Of a stretch of DNA of 64,000 nucleotides, positions 1 through 8,817 are shown piece after piece (within the stretch, counting starts at the first letter, position 1; each line of letters begins with the position of its first letter). The notes beneath the pieces were generated by a model. That model saw nothing but the letters and a program-made list of their open reading frames with translations, was not told where the DNA came from and ran no database searches. The stretch is from CALDUY01 sp046350255 (lineage in GTDB: Bacteria > Planctomycetota > Planctomycetia > Gemmatales > Gemmataceae), in contig JAXMAV010000009.1 of the NCBI GenBank assembly GCA_046350255.1, positions 248,001-312,000 of the forward strand. Reading direction: 5' to 3'. The translations under genes were made by a program, and so were the position numbers.

Positions 1-988
1 GCACGATGACCCGGCTGCAGGCGGAGCACTTCTGCCCCTGGTAGCCGAACGCAGAATCGATGACCCCGGTGATAGCCTCGTCCATGTCGGCGTCGTCGTC
101 GACGATGATGGCGTTCTTCCCGCCCAGCTCGGCAATCACCCGTTTGATGTGCGTTTGCCCCGGGGCCATCTCCGCTGCCTGACGATTGATGCGCAGCCCG
201 ACCGCCTGCGAACCGGTAAAGGCGATGAGCGACGTGGCCGGATGGCCTACCAGGGGCGGGCCCACCTCTTCGCCAACACCGGGAAGATAATGGACCACTC
301 CGGGTGGAATTCCCACTTCAAGGAACATCTCCATCAGCAGGGCGCCGGTCACCGCCGATTGCTCCGCCGGCTTCATCACTACAGTATTGCCGGCCACCAG
401 GGCCGCCACCGTCATCCCGCAGAGGATCGCCAGCGGAAAATTCCACGGCGCGATGACCACCACGACACCCCGCGGCTCGTAGAAGTAGGTGTTATCTTCA
501 CCGGGGACGTTTCGCAGACGCGGCTGGTCCAGGCGTTGCATCTCGGCGGCGTAGAAGTCGCAGAAGTCGATGGCCTCAGCCACGTCGGCGTCCGCCTCGC
601 GCCACTGCTTGCCGCACTCGAACACCTGCCAGGCGGCCAGTTCGAACCGGCGCCGGCGCATTACCTCCGCCGTCTGCTGCAGATACTGGGCCCGGCGGAC
701 GACTGGAGTATCGCGCCAGGCCGGAAACGCTCGCCGAGCCGCCTCAATGGCCAGTTCCGCCTGAGCCGGGGTGGCTCGGCCACAACGCCCCACCACCCTC
801 CCAGGCTGCGCAGGATCAGTTGAATCAAGATAGGCGTCGGTCGATTGGGGCTTGTGGTCGATCACCACAGGATAAGTTTTCCCCAGGCGCGAGGCCACTT
901 CACGCAGGGCAGAGCGCATCGCCTCGCGGGCGTCGGCTCGACTGAAATCAGTGAGGGGTTCGATGGTGAATGGGCGGGCTGCTGTCAT
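1..988 (-). CDS. rocA: Delta-1-pyrroline-5-carboxylate dehydrogenase (NAD), 3' end cut by window edge
   Basis: Aldehyde-dehydrogenase superfamily enzyme that oxidises glutamate-5-semialdehyde/P5C to glutamate, the second step of proline catabolism, in the cytoplasm. About 329 residues are visible; the usual length is about 515, so the C-terminal third lies beyond base 1. Translating the minus strand gives the family landmarks: the cofactor-binding motif APWNFPLAI, the FTGSQAVG loop, the catalytic-Glu motif ELGGKN, and GQKCSACSRV with the nucleophilic Cys close to the edge. The N-terminal ~55 residues before the ALDH core fit stand-alone P5C dehydrogenases. No proline dehydrogenase domain is fused. 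The ATG at 988 lies 18 bp after the stop of the HEAT-repeat gene, so it is the last visible gene of the long minus-strand operon. It could be another ALDH, but the N-terminus favours P5CDH. Confidence 0.85.
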   Translation of the reverse strand, partial: MTAARPFTIEPLTDFSRADAREAMRSALREVASRLGKTYPVVIDHKPQSTDAYLDSTDPAQPGRVVGRCGRATPAQAELAIEAARRAFPAWRDTPVVRRAQYLQQTAEVMRRRRFELAAWQVFECGKQWREADADVAEAIDFCDFYAAEMQRLDQPRLRNVPGEDNTYFYEPRGVVVVIAPWNFPLAILCGMTVAALVAGNTVVMKPAEQSAVTGALLMEMFLEVGIPPGVVHYLPGVGEEVGPPLVGHPATSLIAFTGSQAVGLRINRQAAEMAPGQTHIKRVIAELGGKNAIIVDDDADMDEAITGVIDSAFGYQGQKCSACSRVIV

Positions 989-1006
989 GGTGTGGCTCGC
1001 CCCCGG

Positions 1007-2578
1007 TCATTTCCAGCCGCGTTCTAGTTCTTCACCCATCCGCTCGAGGGCTTCGCGAGCGTGATGGGCCACCTCAGAGTTTTCGGCATCGGCCAGACGA
1101 TCCAGGTCGGGCCAGAGGAGGGTGAGCCCCTCGGAGGCAATGGCCTGGATCGCCTCGTAGACCTTTTGCGAATCCTCGCTGGTCAGAGTCTGCCGGAACC
1201 ACAACAGGGCCTGCCGTTCACCCAGGCGAGCCAGGGCCGCCCGCGCTGCCTGACGCACCTCGGCGTTTGGATCGCGTCGCGCCTCCCGCAGAGTCTGTTG
1301 CACGTCGTTCTTCTGAATGGGCTCCCACCATCCCAGGCTGCTGATTGCCGCTGCCCGGTAGGTCGGATCCCAGTCCTTGGCCGCAAGAAGCAAGAGCGCC
1401 TCAGTTTGTGGAGCAGCATGACCGCGCAGGGCCCGGAGGATCGCTCGGTACGGCAAATCAATGGATACCGAGGGTCGTCGCGGGGCACTGCCACGCAGGC
1501 GACGTTGAGCTCGGGACACCAGCGGAACACGCTGGAGCGCTTGGTCGCGCAGGATAGGACCAACCTGGGGGTTGGTTGACCAGGCCAGCACTTCCAGAGC
1601 AAGGTCTGCGTTGGGATGCCCCGGCGTGGTGGCAATGGCAAGAGTTTCTTCGCCGCCATCCGCGCGCAAATCGAGCAGGGCCTGCAGCTGTTCTTTCTGA
1701 CGGTCAGTCGCGCTGTGAGGTAGCAGCTTGGCCAGCTCGCCACCCGCCTCATTGAGATAGTCGATAAACGAGCCTTCCAGCGCTGCCAGGCGCGAGACCT
1801 GCCACTCGAAAGTTTCCTGATCCGAGGCCTCACCCAGAAGCGAGGAACTCAAATGCGGAGCGCGACGCAGAAAGCGAAGAGCCTCGTGATAGACTCGACA
1901 GGCCAGAGGATCGACATCCTCGTTGCGAGCGTCCCAAAGCGTTTCGACGAGTTCACCCAGCCGACCCTCCGTGACAATCTGCGCGGGAAGGCCGTAGCGA
2001 AGACCCTCGAGGGCACGCAACAGCACCCGGGTAGCAGAACGTCCGAGCGGTGAGTTCGACTGACGGAGGTAGCCGGAGAAGCCCAGGAAACAGACCGTCT
2101 CGGCGGCGAGGAAGTGGCCCAGGGGAATGTCGGCCGCCTGATCGACAGTGCGCAAGAGATAAGGCAGACTTTGCGGACGGTTCAGGGTGCGAAGCCCGCT
2201 GGCCAGGTCGATCCAGTACCAGGCCTGTTCGATTTGATCGTCGGTCAGCCGGCGCTGCAGCTGCCGTTCGAGGATCCGTCCGGCATCCTCGGTACCTAGT
2301 TCGGCCAGGGCACGCACCTGCACTACATACTGGACGCCGGCGCGGAGGCTATTTTCCACAGCATCTACTTCGCCTCGTTCCAGCAAGTCGCGGAACCGGG
2401 CCTTGGCCGATTCCACCGCCGCCTCGCTGAGCTGGCCGCCCTGAAAGAGATCGATGTGCTGCCGACTGATCGGAGAAAGCTCATCTCCCTGCATTTGCTG
2501 GCGGTGACGCCGGACCAGCAGCAACAGGGCTGGCAGGAGCACCAGCAGAACCACGACCAGTACCATCAAGGCGTGCAT
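1007..2578 (-). CDS. Membrane-anchored HEAT-repeat protein, function unknown
   Basis: A 523-residue protein with one N-terminal hydrophobic segment (about residues 4-22) followed by RRHRQQ, so probably anchored with a cytoplasmic body. The C-terminal half contains alpha-helical HEAT-like units, for example around 390-520, with repeated patterns such as DPNAEVRQAARAALARLG and NSEVAHHAREALERMG. Such solenoids usually bind protein partners; no catalytic motif is visible. It sits between proA and the P5C dehydrogenase in the same run. Upstream, an 8-bp inverted repeat (2592-2599 with 2604-2611) holds the purine-rich ribosome-binding sequence in one arm, which could lower initiation. The function is not recognised. 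Confidence 0.75.
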   Translation of the reverse strand: MHALMVLVVVLLVLLPALLLLVRRHRQQMQGDELSPISRQHIDLFQGGQLSEAAVESAKARFRDLLERGEVDAVENSLRAGVQYVVQVRALAELGTEDAGRILERQLQRRLTDDQIEQAWYWIDLASGLRTLNRPQSLPYLLRTVDQAADIPLGHFLAAETVCFLGFSGYLRQSNSPLGRSATRVLLRALEGLRYGLPAQIVTEGRLGELVETLWDARNEDVDPLACRVYHEALRFLRRAPHLSSSLLGEASDQETFEWQVSRLAALEGSFIDYLNEAGGELAKLLPHSATDRQKEQLQALLDLRADGGEETLAIATTPGHPNADLALEVLAWSTNPQVGPILRDQALQRVPLVSRAQRRLRGSAPRRPSVSIDLPYRAILRALRGHAAPQTEALLLLAAKDWDPTYRAAAISSLGWWEPIQKNDVQQTLREARRDPNAEVRQAARAALARLGERQALLWFRQTLTSEDSQKVYEAIQAIASEGLTLLWPDLDRLADAENSEVAHHAREALERMGEELERGWK

Positions 2579-2591
2579 TGATCCGATTCCT

Positions 2592-2611
2592 CTCCCCTGG
2601 CTGCAGGGGAG
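2592..2611 (-). promoter_or_regulatory. Hairpin covering the ribosome-binding site of the HEAT-repeat gene
   Basis: CTCCCCTG (2592-2599) and CAGGGGAG (2604-2611) form a perfect 8-bp stem with a 4-nt loop. In the minus-strand transcript the GGGGAG arm forms part of the only purine-rich Shine-Dalgarno candidate for the gene starting at 2578. Translational damping is inferred; it could equally be a processing or partial termination hairpin after proA. Confidence 0.35.
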
Positions 2612-2662
2612 GAAGCCGACCGCACCACCGGGGCATCCCTGTCCGGGCCAGTCGGTGTTGCC

Positions 2663-3943
2663 TCACTCGCCTCGCACTTGCCCATCACCATAGACGACGT
2701 ACTTATAGCTAGTCAATTCTAACAGACCACACGGCCCACGCGCATGGATTTTATCTGTGCTGATGCCGATTTCGGCACCGAGGCCGAGTTCAAACCCATC
2801 GTTAAACCGGGTGCTGGCGTTGACCATCACTGCAGCAGAGTCCACAGCCAGGGTAAAGCGTCGGGCCGCGACCAGTTCCTCGGTCACGATGGCATCAGTA
2901 TGCCTGGATCCATAACGATTGATGTGATCCACCGCTTCTTCCAGCCCCTTCACCACCTTCACAGAGAGTACAAGGGCTAGATACTCCGTGGAGTAATCCT
3001 CGGCCGACGCGGGCACTGCCTGGGAAACCAGCTGGCAGGTGCGGGGGCAACCCCGCAGTTCCACGCCACGTTCGTGCAAGGCGCGCGCCGCCTGGGGTAA
3101 GAACCGGTCGGCGATACGCTCATCGACCAGCAGGCACTCGGCGGCGTTGCACACTCCGGGCCGCTGGCACTTCGCGTTCACGATGATGCGCTCGGCCCGC
3201 TCCAGGTTGGCTGCCTCATGTACGTAGACGTGGCAGATTCCCTGGTAATGCTTGATCACCGGCATGGCAGCTTCGGCCACCACGCGCCGGATCAGATCCT
3301 CGCCACCGCGCGGAATCACCACGTCAATCAGGTCGGCCAACTTCAACAGGTGACCCACCGCCGCCCGATCGGTGGTGCCGATCAGCTGCACGGCATCACT
3401 GGGCAACCCCTCCCGCGTCAATTGCTCGACCAACAGCCGATGGATGGCCTGGTTGGAATGAATAGCTTCCTTCCCGCCGCGCAAGATCACCGCGTTGCCA
3501 CTTTTGAGGCACAGGCCCGCGGCATCCAGGGTGACATTGGGGCGCGATTCGTAGATGAACAGAATGACGCCCAGTGGAACGCCGACCTTGCGCACTTCCA
3601 GCCCGTTAGGTCGGACGCTTCCCGATAACACCTGACCGACGGGGTCCGGCAATGCTGCCACCTGGCGCAGACCCTCGGCCGCGGAGCGGAGCCTATCGGG
3701 AGTCAACTTCAAGCGTTCTACCTGCGAGGGACTCAGGCCATAACCGCGTGCAGCGTCCACGTCGCGGGCGTTGGCTGCTAGCAGTTCTTCCTGGCGACCC
3801 ACCAGCGCCTCGGCGACGCGCTGCAGCCAGCGATCCTTCTGGGCTGAAGTTAACGTGGCCAGCTGCAACGAGGCCGCCCTGGCTCGTCGAGCAATCTCCC
3901 GGCACTCGTGGGCCAGGTCTGAACCGGAAGCAAGCGCAGTCAT
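2663..3943 (-). CDS. proA: Gamma-glutamyl phosphate reductase (proline biosynthesis)
   Basis: Reduces gamma-glutamyl phosphate to glutamate-5-semialdehyde with NADPH, the second step of proline synthesis; cytoplasmic. At 426 residues the length matches the family. Motifs: VPLGVILFIYESRPNVT, the segment AVILRGGKEAIHSN, the catalytic-Cys segment QRPGVCNAAECLLV and the C-terminal GPCGLLELTSYKYV. The ATG at 3943 is chosen because it lies downstream of the stop (3957) of the YbbR-domain gene and starts with MTALASGSD. The open frame continues upstream as low-quality sequence overlapping that gene. No proB kinase is next to it. It belongs to the c-di-AMP operon and is followed by a P5C dehydrogenase that acts in the opposite direction on the same intermediate. 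Confidence 0.93.
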   Translation of the reverse strand: MTALASGSDLAHECREIARRARAASLQLATLTSAQKDRWLQRVAEALVGRQEELLAANARDVDAARGYGLSPSQVERLKLTPDRLRSAAEGLRQVAALPDPVGQVLSGSVRPNGLEVRKVGVPLGVILFIYESRPNVTLDAAGLCLKSGNAVILRGGKEAIHSNQAIHRLLVEQLTREGLPSDAVQLIGTTDRAAVGHLLKLADLIDVVIPRGGEDLIRRVVAEAAMPVIKHYQGICHVYVHEAANLERAERIIVNAKCQRPGVCNAAECLLVDERIADRFLPQAARALHERGVELRGCPRTCQLVSQAVPASAEDYSTEYLALVLSVKVVKGLEEAVDHINRYGSRHTDAIVTEELVAARRFTLAVDSAAVMVNASTRFNDGFELGLGAEIGISTDKIHARGPCGLLELTSYKYVVYGDGQVRGE

Positions 3944-3956
3944 GTTGTCATCTCGA

Positions 3957-4979
3957 TCAATCGCGCGGCGGAGGGGCAGCCGGCGGCGCCGATAGTCCCA
4001 GACCTTCAGGCACAAAATCACCGGGCAGCAGCTCGAATGCCACTACTCTTGGGGGATCCTGGGCCAGTTGATACTCCCGTGGTAATTGTAGCTGGAGGGG
4101 TTCGTGATTCAGCCCCGAAACGAACTTCCCCTTGCTCAGGTCGATGAACACCTGCACCTTGGGGGCCTCCTCGGAGGCGGGGCCCAGGAGTTTGAGGTTC
4201 ACCTTGCCCGATCGCTCGTCGATGAAGCGCGGCCGCAGCATGAAGTTGGGTGGACACAGGAACTGCACCTGCACGTCGGTAAGTTCGTAGAGCTTCCGCG
4301 CCTTGCCAGGTACGCGCACCTGCACGTGGGGCGGGGAGACGCGCACGGGCCGACCTTCCAGCTCTTCCACCAGGGGAACCCGTCCAATGGCAGCCGCATC
4401 CGAGCTTAGATGCACCGGGCGCACGGGTAGCTCCGACGGTTGCGTGGGAATGAACTGGACCCGATCGAGAAGCTCGCGCGGACCACGCACCAGGACCGTG
4501 GCAGGTTCGATGAGAACCGGACCACTGGTCAGGCTTTCGCGCAGATTGTCGAAACGCACCGGCAGGCGTTTCTCGATCATTCGATGCAGGACGAAGGGGA
4601 CGCGGTTCCGTCCTTCCAGGGCGATCACGTTGACCCCGACCGGCGCGTTGATGTCGGCTGCCTCGATCTCGATGGCGTCGGAATAGCGAGATTCGCTCAG
4701 GCGGTCATCCGGCACCGTGAGCGTCTTCACGACGTGCAGCTCGCGCCGTTGCAGCATGAGGTGCAACTCCCGGATGCGCTGCGGTGGCCCGGTGAACGAG
4801 ACCACCACTTGCCGGTCGGCCGCTTCCAGGGAGAACAGGTCGGCCTGGCGCGGAGCCAGGGTCAACTCCACGGGTAAGGGCACGTTATCGAGGGTATCCT
4901 GCTCGCGGCTTCGGGCGTAGAGCCAGATCAGCAGCGCCAGGCACACCGCCATCACCAGGGATACTAGTCGATCGATCAT
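3957..4979 (-). CDS. YbbR-domain protein, CdaR-like partner of the diadenylate cyclase
   Basis: A 340-residue protein with an N-terminal membrane anchor (about residues 5-22, followed by YARSRE) and an extracytoplasmic region of YbbR-type beta repeats. Repeat signatures include a VVVSFTGPPQRI segment near 60 and PATVLVRGPRELLDRV near 160. In Firmicutes the YbbR protein CdaR is encoded directly after CdaA and modulates its activity; here the order cdaA-ybbR is kept, 29 bp apart. The C-terminus is Pro/Ala-rich. The role as a cyclase regulator is inferred from family and position. Confidence 0.8.
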   Translation of the reverse strand: MIDRLVSLVMAVCLALLIWLYARSREQDTLDNVPLPVELTLAPRQADLFSLEAADRQVVVSFTGPPQRIRELHLMLQRRELHVVKTLTVPDDRLSESRYSDAIEIEAADINAPVGVNVIALEGRNRVPFVLHRMIEKRLPVRFDNLRESLTSGPVLIEPATVLVRGPRELLDRVQFIPTQPSELPVRPVHLSSDAAAIGRVPLVEELEGRPVRVSPPHVQVRVPGKARKLYELTDVQVQFLCPPNFMLRPRFIDERSGKVNLKLLGPASEEAPKVQVFIDLSKGKFVSGLNHEPLQLQLPREYQLAQDPPRVVAFELLPGDFVPEGLGLSAPPAAPPPRD

Positions 4980-5008
4980 GACGGCTCGTCAACCAGGGGC
5001 CAGGGGAA

Positions 5009-5842
5009 TTAGGCCGCGGATCGGCCGCTCCGCGAGGGAGGTTCCAGGGACGGTTGCGCAGTAGGTGAGTGGAGCAGGGAATGCAGACGTTTGGCCAACT
5101 CCTCGGGGGGCACCGGTTCGAGCATTCCACCTTTTACCAGAGAAATGCGACCGGTTTCCTCGCTAACCACCAGGAGCAGAGCGTCGGTTTCCTCGCTAAG
5201 CGAGAGGGCCGACCGATGCCGCATCCCCATGTGGATGGTGGCATGTTCCGGAGGTTGACCCAGCGGTAGCTGACAAGAAGCAGCAGCCAGCCGTCCGGCG
5301 GAGAGAATGACCGCCCCGTCGTGCAGCGGACTGCGTTTGGCAAAAATGGCACGCAACAGACTGGCGGAAACCTCGGCGTCCAGACGCAGGCCAGTCTCGA
5401 TAACAGCCGCTAGGCTGGTTTCTCGTTCGATGACGATCAGCGCCCCGATGTTCTCCTGGGCCAGGGCCCGGGCCGCGTCGGCCAGCTTGTCGGTCAGGGG
5501 GTATTGCTCAACCTGGACGAAGTAGCGCAGCATGGGGTAGTGCCCCAGCAGCATCAGGCCGCGTCGTAGTTCCGGCTGGAAGATGATGAGCAGACCGAGG
5601 GTCACCGTGGTGAGCAGGTAATCCAGCACCCGCCCGAGCACTTTCAGGTCGAAGCTGGCAATCACCAGCTGGGCGACGAGGAAGACACCGACCACCACCA
5701 GACCCAGTCCTCGAACGATGCCCGCCCCGCGTGTTTTGCCGAGCAGCCGCAGCAACACGAAAATCGCGACGGCGAGGATGCCGACCTCGATCATGTCGCG
5801 GGTAGTGGCGGACTCATAAAACTGGGACAGGCGGTCAAACAA
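5009..5842 (-). CDS. cdaA: Diadenylate cyclase, membrane type (makes c-di-AMP)
   Basis: Condenses two ATP to cyclic di-AMP. The 277 residues fit CdaA/DacA: three N-terminal membrane segments (about 17-34, 43-62, 75-90) and then a DisA_N/DAC domain (about 110-235). Both active-site motifs are intact: DGA at 175-177 within PLHDGAVIL and RHRS at 208-211. The next gene encodes the YbbR partner, as in Firmicutes, and folP lies 33 bp upstream. In other bacteria c-di-AMP controls potassium and osmolyte balance. No c-di-AMP phosphodiesterase or riboswitch was seen in the window. Confidence 0.93.
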   Translation of the reverse strand: MFDRLSQFYESATTRDMIEVGILAVAIFVLLRLLGKTRGAGIVRGLGLVVVGVFLVAQLVIASFDLKVLGRVLDYLLTTVTLGLLIIFQPELRRGLMLLGHYPMLRYFVQVEQYPLTDKLADAARALAQENIGALIVIERETSLAAVIETGLRLDAEVSASLLRAIFAKRSPLHDGAVILSAGRLAAASCQLPLGQPPEHATIHMGMRHRSALSLSEETDALLLVVSEETGRISLVKGGMLEPVPPEELAKRLHSLLHSPTAQPSLEPPSRSGRSAA

Positions 5843-5875
5843 GCGGCATCTCCTCAGCCGAGCAACGGACTGCCC

Positions 5876-6736
5876 TCACCGGGAGGGGGTTTCCTCCCGC
5901 TCGCCGAGTGTTTCGAGGATACGGACGGTATCGCAGGTGGCCTCGACGTCGTGTACTCGCAAGATCAGCGGTTGATGGCGGAGGATCGCGTAACTGGCTA
6001 CTGCCAGTGATCCCGCCAGACGCTGCTGGACGTCCCGCCCCAAAACCTTGCCGAGAAACCCCTTCCGCGACACACCCAGACAGATCGGTCGGCCCAGCCT
6101 TCCCAGTCTGTCGATTTTTGCCAGAAGCTGCAGGTTATGCTCGAGGGTCTTCCCAAAGCCAATTCCGGGGTCAAGAACCACCTGGGACTCTGCTATACCC
6201 TGATCGACCGATGCCTGCAACCTCGTCTGGAGATGATCGCACACTTCCTGAACCACATCCTGGTAGGTGGGGTTCACCTGCATGGTCTGAGGAGTGCCCT
6301 GCATGTGCATCAGGACCACCCCGGCTCGATGGCGGGCGATCACGCCGGCCATGGCCGGGTCCCCGGTCATGGCGGTGATGTCGTTGATGGCATGAGCCCC
6401 AGCCGACAGCACCTGCTCGGCTACCTCGGCCTTGACCGTATCCACCGAAAGCACGACCTGAGTCTGAACCGCCAGCGCTTCTACCACGGGCAGCACCCTG
6501 CGAAGTTCTTCCTCGGTGCTAATGGAGCTGGCTCCCGGTCGCGACGATTCCCCGCCGATGTCGAGGAGGTCGGCTCCCTGGCGAACCAGTTCCAGCGCAT
6601 GGGCCACTGCCAGGTCGGGGGCGTAGTGTGAGCCGCCGTCCGAAAAACTATCCGGGGTGACGTTGACGATGCCCATGACCAGGGCTGGACGTGCCGTGGT
6701 CAGGGTGCATCCCCGGAGTTGCCAGCTCCAGGCCAT
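5876..6736 (-). CDS. folP: Dihydropteroate synthase (folate biosynthesis)
   Basis: Joins p-aminobenzoate to 6-hydroxymethyl-7,8-dihydropterin diphosphate. The protein has 286 residues, normal for the family. Signature motifs are intact: MGIVNVTPDSFSDGG near the N-terminus, GGESSRPGA, INDITAM, DPGIGFGKT and the C-terminal segment RVHDVEATCDTVRI. The start at 6736 lies only 2 bp after the stop of the LptE-like gene, so the two are probably translated from one mRNA. It is followed by the c-di-AMP cyclase. Confidence 0.95.
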   Translation of the reverse strand: MAWSWQLRGCTLTTARPALVMGIVNVTPDSFSDGGSHYAPDLAVAHALELVRQGADLLDIGGESSRPGASSISTEEELRRVLPVVEALAVQTQVVLSVDTVKAEVAEQVLSAGAHAINDITAMTGDPAMAGVIARHRAGVVLMHMQGTPQTMQVNPTYQDVVQEVCDHLQTRLQASVDQGIAESQVVLDPGIGFGKTLEHNLQLLAKIDRLGRLGRPICLGVSRKGFLGKVLGRDVQQRLAGSLAVASYAILRHQPLILRVHDVEATCDTVRILETLGEREETPSR

Positions 6737-6738
6737 GG

Positions 6739-7512
6739 TTACCAGCCCTGTTCGAGGGTGGAGACGATCTGCACAGCCATGCGATCGATGTTGCGCTGCA
6801 TCGCCGTGGTGATCGATTCACCTAGCTCGGGACGAAACTGGGCAGTTGAGCGCAGGACTACGGGAATCGCCTTCTTTTTGGTCACCGGATCGATGATGCT
6901 ATCATCAGGATCGCCCTGGGGCACCGGAATCACGCTGGGGCCCGAGGGAGTGGGAGCGACGGGTACCGGAATAGGCTTGGTTCCTTCCGGTAGAAGGCTG
7001 TCGGCCGTGGCCAGCACCGGCTGACGCGGCTCGACGACCGACTCGACTTCTCCCGGACGACTGGCGCGGCGGGTGAGAATCTCCCCTGTCCGCAGGTCGC
7101 GCCAGTACATCTCCACCGTCATGACAGTTTCAGCCTCGCGGACGGTGTTGAACTGGGTGTAGTTAAGGAGATTCTTGCGGAAGTCCACGATGCGGCAGAC
7201 CAGCTCGGTGTCGGCCTCGCCCTGGGCGACCTTGTATGGAGTTTTCTGCTGAATCTCGCGCACCAGGGCGCGAGTGAGATCCATCTCCATCCCTGGCACG
7301 GGGGTCACTGTCCAGTAGGTGTGGTTCTTTGCAATGGGCACCCGGATGGTGCGAAACCGGGTATCGTAGTTGGGCTTGGTCGAGTAGCCGAGCAACTCGA
7401 AGTGTCCGTCCCACGAGGCACAGGCGGACGTGAGAAGGGCATAGCTGGCCAGGCCCAGGAAAAGCAGGCGCACCGTCCAGACCTGCCGGGGAAAACGCTC
7501 CCTGTTTCTCAT
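6739..7512 (-). CDS. LptE-like outer-membrane lipoprotein
   Basis: A 257-residue lipoprotein with a signal sequence ending in the lipobox LTSAC (Cys31). The mature part begins with a short strand-rich region (GYSTKPNYDTRFRTIRVPI) typical of the LptE fold, the partner of LptD in lipopolysaccharide export. It contains RALVREIQQKTPYKV and a beta segment near TELVCRIVDFRKNLL. A Pro-rich insert near 185-215 is not typical. The ATG at 7512 has a strong GGAGGG site 5' to it and gives a complete signal peptide; the open frame runs further upstream but without a signal sequence. It is flanked by a BamD-like lipoprotein gene and folP. LptE is the best family match, but the sequence is divergent. Confidence 0.7.
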   Translation of the reverse strand: MRNRERFPRQVWTVRLLFLGLASYALLTSACASWDGHFELLGYSTKPNYDTRFRTIRVPIAKNHTYWTVTPVPGMEMDLTRALVREIQQKTPYKVAQGEADTELVCRIVDFRKNLLNYTQFNTVREAETVMTVEMYWRDLRTGEILTRRASRPGEVESVVEPRQPVLATADSLLPEGTKPIPVPVAPTPSGPSVIPVPQGDPDDSIIDPVTKKKAIPVVLRSTAQFRPELGESITTAMQRNIDRMAVQIVSTLEQGW

Positions 7513-7555
7513 ATCACGACCCTCCCCCTCGGAGTGCTGGTACCTCGCCGCCGGT

Positions 7556-8812
7556 TCATCGGGACGGAATCGGCGCCGGCAGCATGTTGGGCGTGCCGTT
7601 CGCCGGAGCCGGCAAGCGCGGCGGCAGCTGCGTCGGGCTCGGAGCAGCCGGCTGTTTGGGAGCAGGCTGCTCCACCGGGCCGGCCGTGCCCTGTTCGCGC
7701 TCGATCTCGGTACGAAGTTCGGCCCAGCGTTCCTCGGCCAGTCGGGCGAATCTCGTCTCGGGGTAGCGGTTCTTGACGAGCTGATAGTAGAAGTAGGCCG
7801 ACCCTGGATGCCCCGTCCGTCGGTAGAACTCAGCCATCTTGAAGTCCTTCTCAGCCTGCTGCAGGTCGATCGACTTCCGCTGGTTGTCGAGCCATTCGCG
7901 GGTGCCCGAATCACGGGTCAGGTCCGGATAGGCGTTGAACGCCGTTTGCACCAGTTTCCGCGCCTCGGCGGCCTTGCGGCCGTCGTAGTCTGAACCACCG
8001 GTGCTCATGTGCTTGCAGAAAATGGCCAGCTTGAGCGACTGGGCCGCTCGCTTGCTTTCAGGATGGCGGGCGTGAATCTGGCTGAAGTAGTGATCGGCCT
8101 CGCGGTAGTTCTCGTTGTACATCTTGATCACCCCACACATGAAGAGCGCCTCGTCGGCCAGCGGGCCGTTGATGTCGTGCAGCCGGACCTGCTCGAGCTT
8201 CTCGATGGCCCGCCCCTCGCGATCGAGGAACGGCTTCGACTTTTCAACGCTGAGGAAGCGCGGCATCACAAACACGCGTTTCCCGTCGCGCCGTTCCTTG
8301 TCCTCGCGCATTTCCTGGCGGGTGTCGTCGAGCCAGTAGTTGGCGATGTCGAACATGTGCTGCACGCACTGCTCGCGGTAGGAAGAGTTGGGGAACTTGG
8401 AGAGCAGCGAGGCGTAGAGATCGGCCGCCCGAGGATAGTACCCCATCAGGCGCAGCGACTCGGCCTGGTAGTACATCGCCTCCTGCACCGCCGCGCCGGC
8501 GTGCTTCTCGTTGTCTGCCACGCGGGCGAAGATCGATTCTGCCTTGTCGTACTCCTCCTTGCGGAAGTGTTCGCGAGCAGCGGCCATGTAGGCGGCCAGA
8601 TCGTCGTTCAGAGTGACGGCAGGCTTCTCCTCGACGAGTCCATCGCCGCGCAGGACGAACGTCTCGGTGTTCGGATCGGTCACGGGTGTTTCAAAAGGGT
8701 TGATCTGGCGCCAGCTCAGCTTGTTGGAGTCGCATCCGGTGGTGCCGGACACGAACAGCGCCAGAAGCAGCGGAGCCAGCCAGGCTCCCCGAGTCCGCTG
8801 AGTGTTGCCCAT
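7556..8812 (-). CDS. BamD-like TPR outer-membrane assembly lipoprotein
   Basis: A 418-residue protein with a signal peptide and a lipobox-like TTGC (Cys27). It contains tetratricopeptide-type helices: the 90-170 region holds AREHFRKEEYDKAESIF and ESLRLMGYYPRAADLYASLLSKFPNS, and another repeat around 230-260 resembles YbgF/BamD units. The C-terminus is a Pro/Ala/Gln tail. BamD is the TPR lipoprotein of the beta-barrel assembly machine; this protein is longer than E. coli BamD (about 245), so it may be a planctomycete variant or another TPR lipoprotein. The ATG at 8812 is 5 bp after the recO stop. The neighbouring LptE-like gene supports an envelope-biogenesis role. Confidence 0.65.
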   Translation of the reverse strand: MGNTQRTRGAWLAPLLLALFVSGTTGCDSNKLSWRQINPFETPVTDPNTETFVLRGDGLVEEKPAVTLNDDLAAYMAAAREHFRKEEYDKAESIFARVADNEKHAGAAVQEAMYYQAESLRLMGYYPRAADLYASLLSKFPNSSYREQCVQHMFDIANYWLDDTRQEMREDKERRDGKRVFVMPRFLSVEKSKPFLDREGRAIEKLEQVRLHDINGPLADEALFMCGVIKMYNENYREADHYFSQIHARHPESKRAAQSLKLAIFCKHMSTGGSDYDGRKAAEARKLVQTAFNAYPDLTRDSGTREWLDNQRKSIDLQQAEKDFKMAEFYRRTGHPGSAYFYYQLVKNRYPETRFARLAEERWAELRTEIEREQGTAGPVEQPAPKQPAAPSPTQLPPRLPAPANGTPNMLPAPIPSR

Positions 8813-8817
8813 GTCCC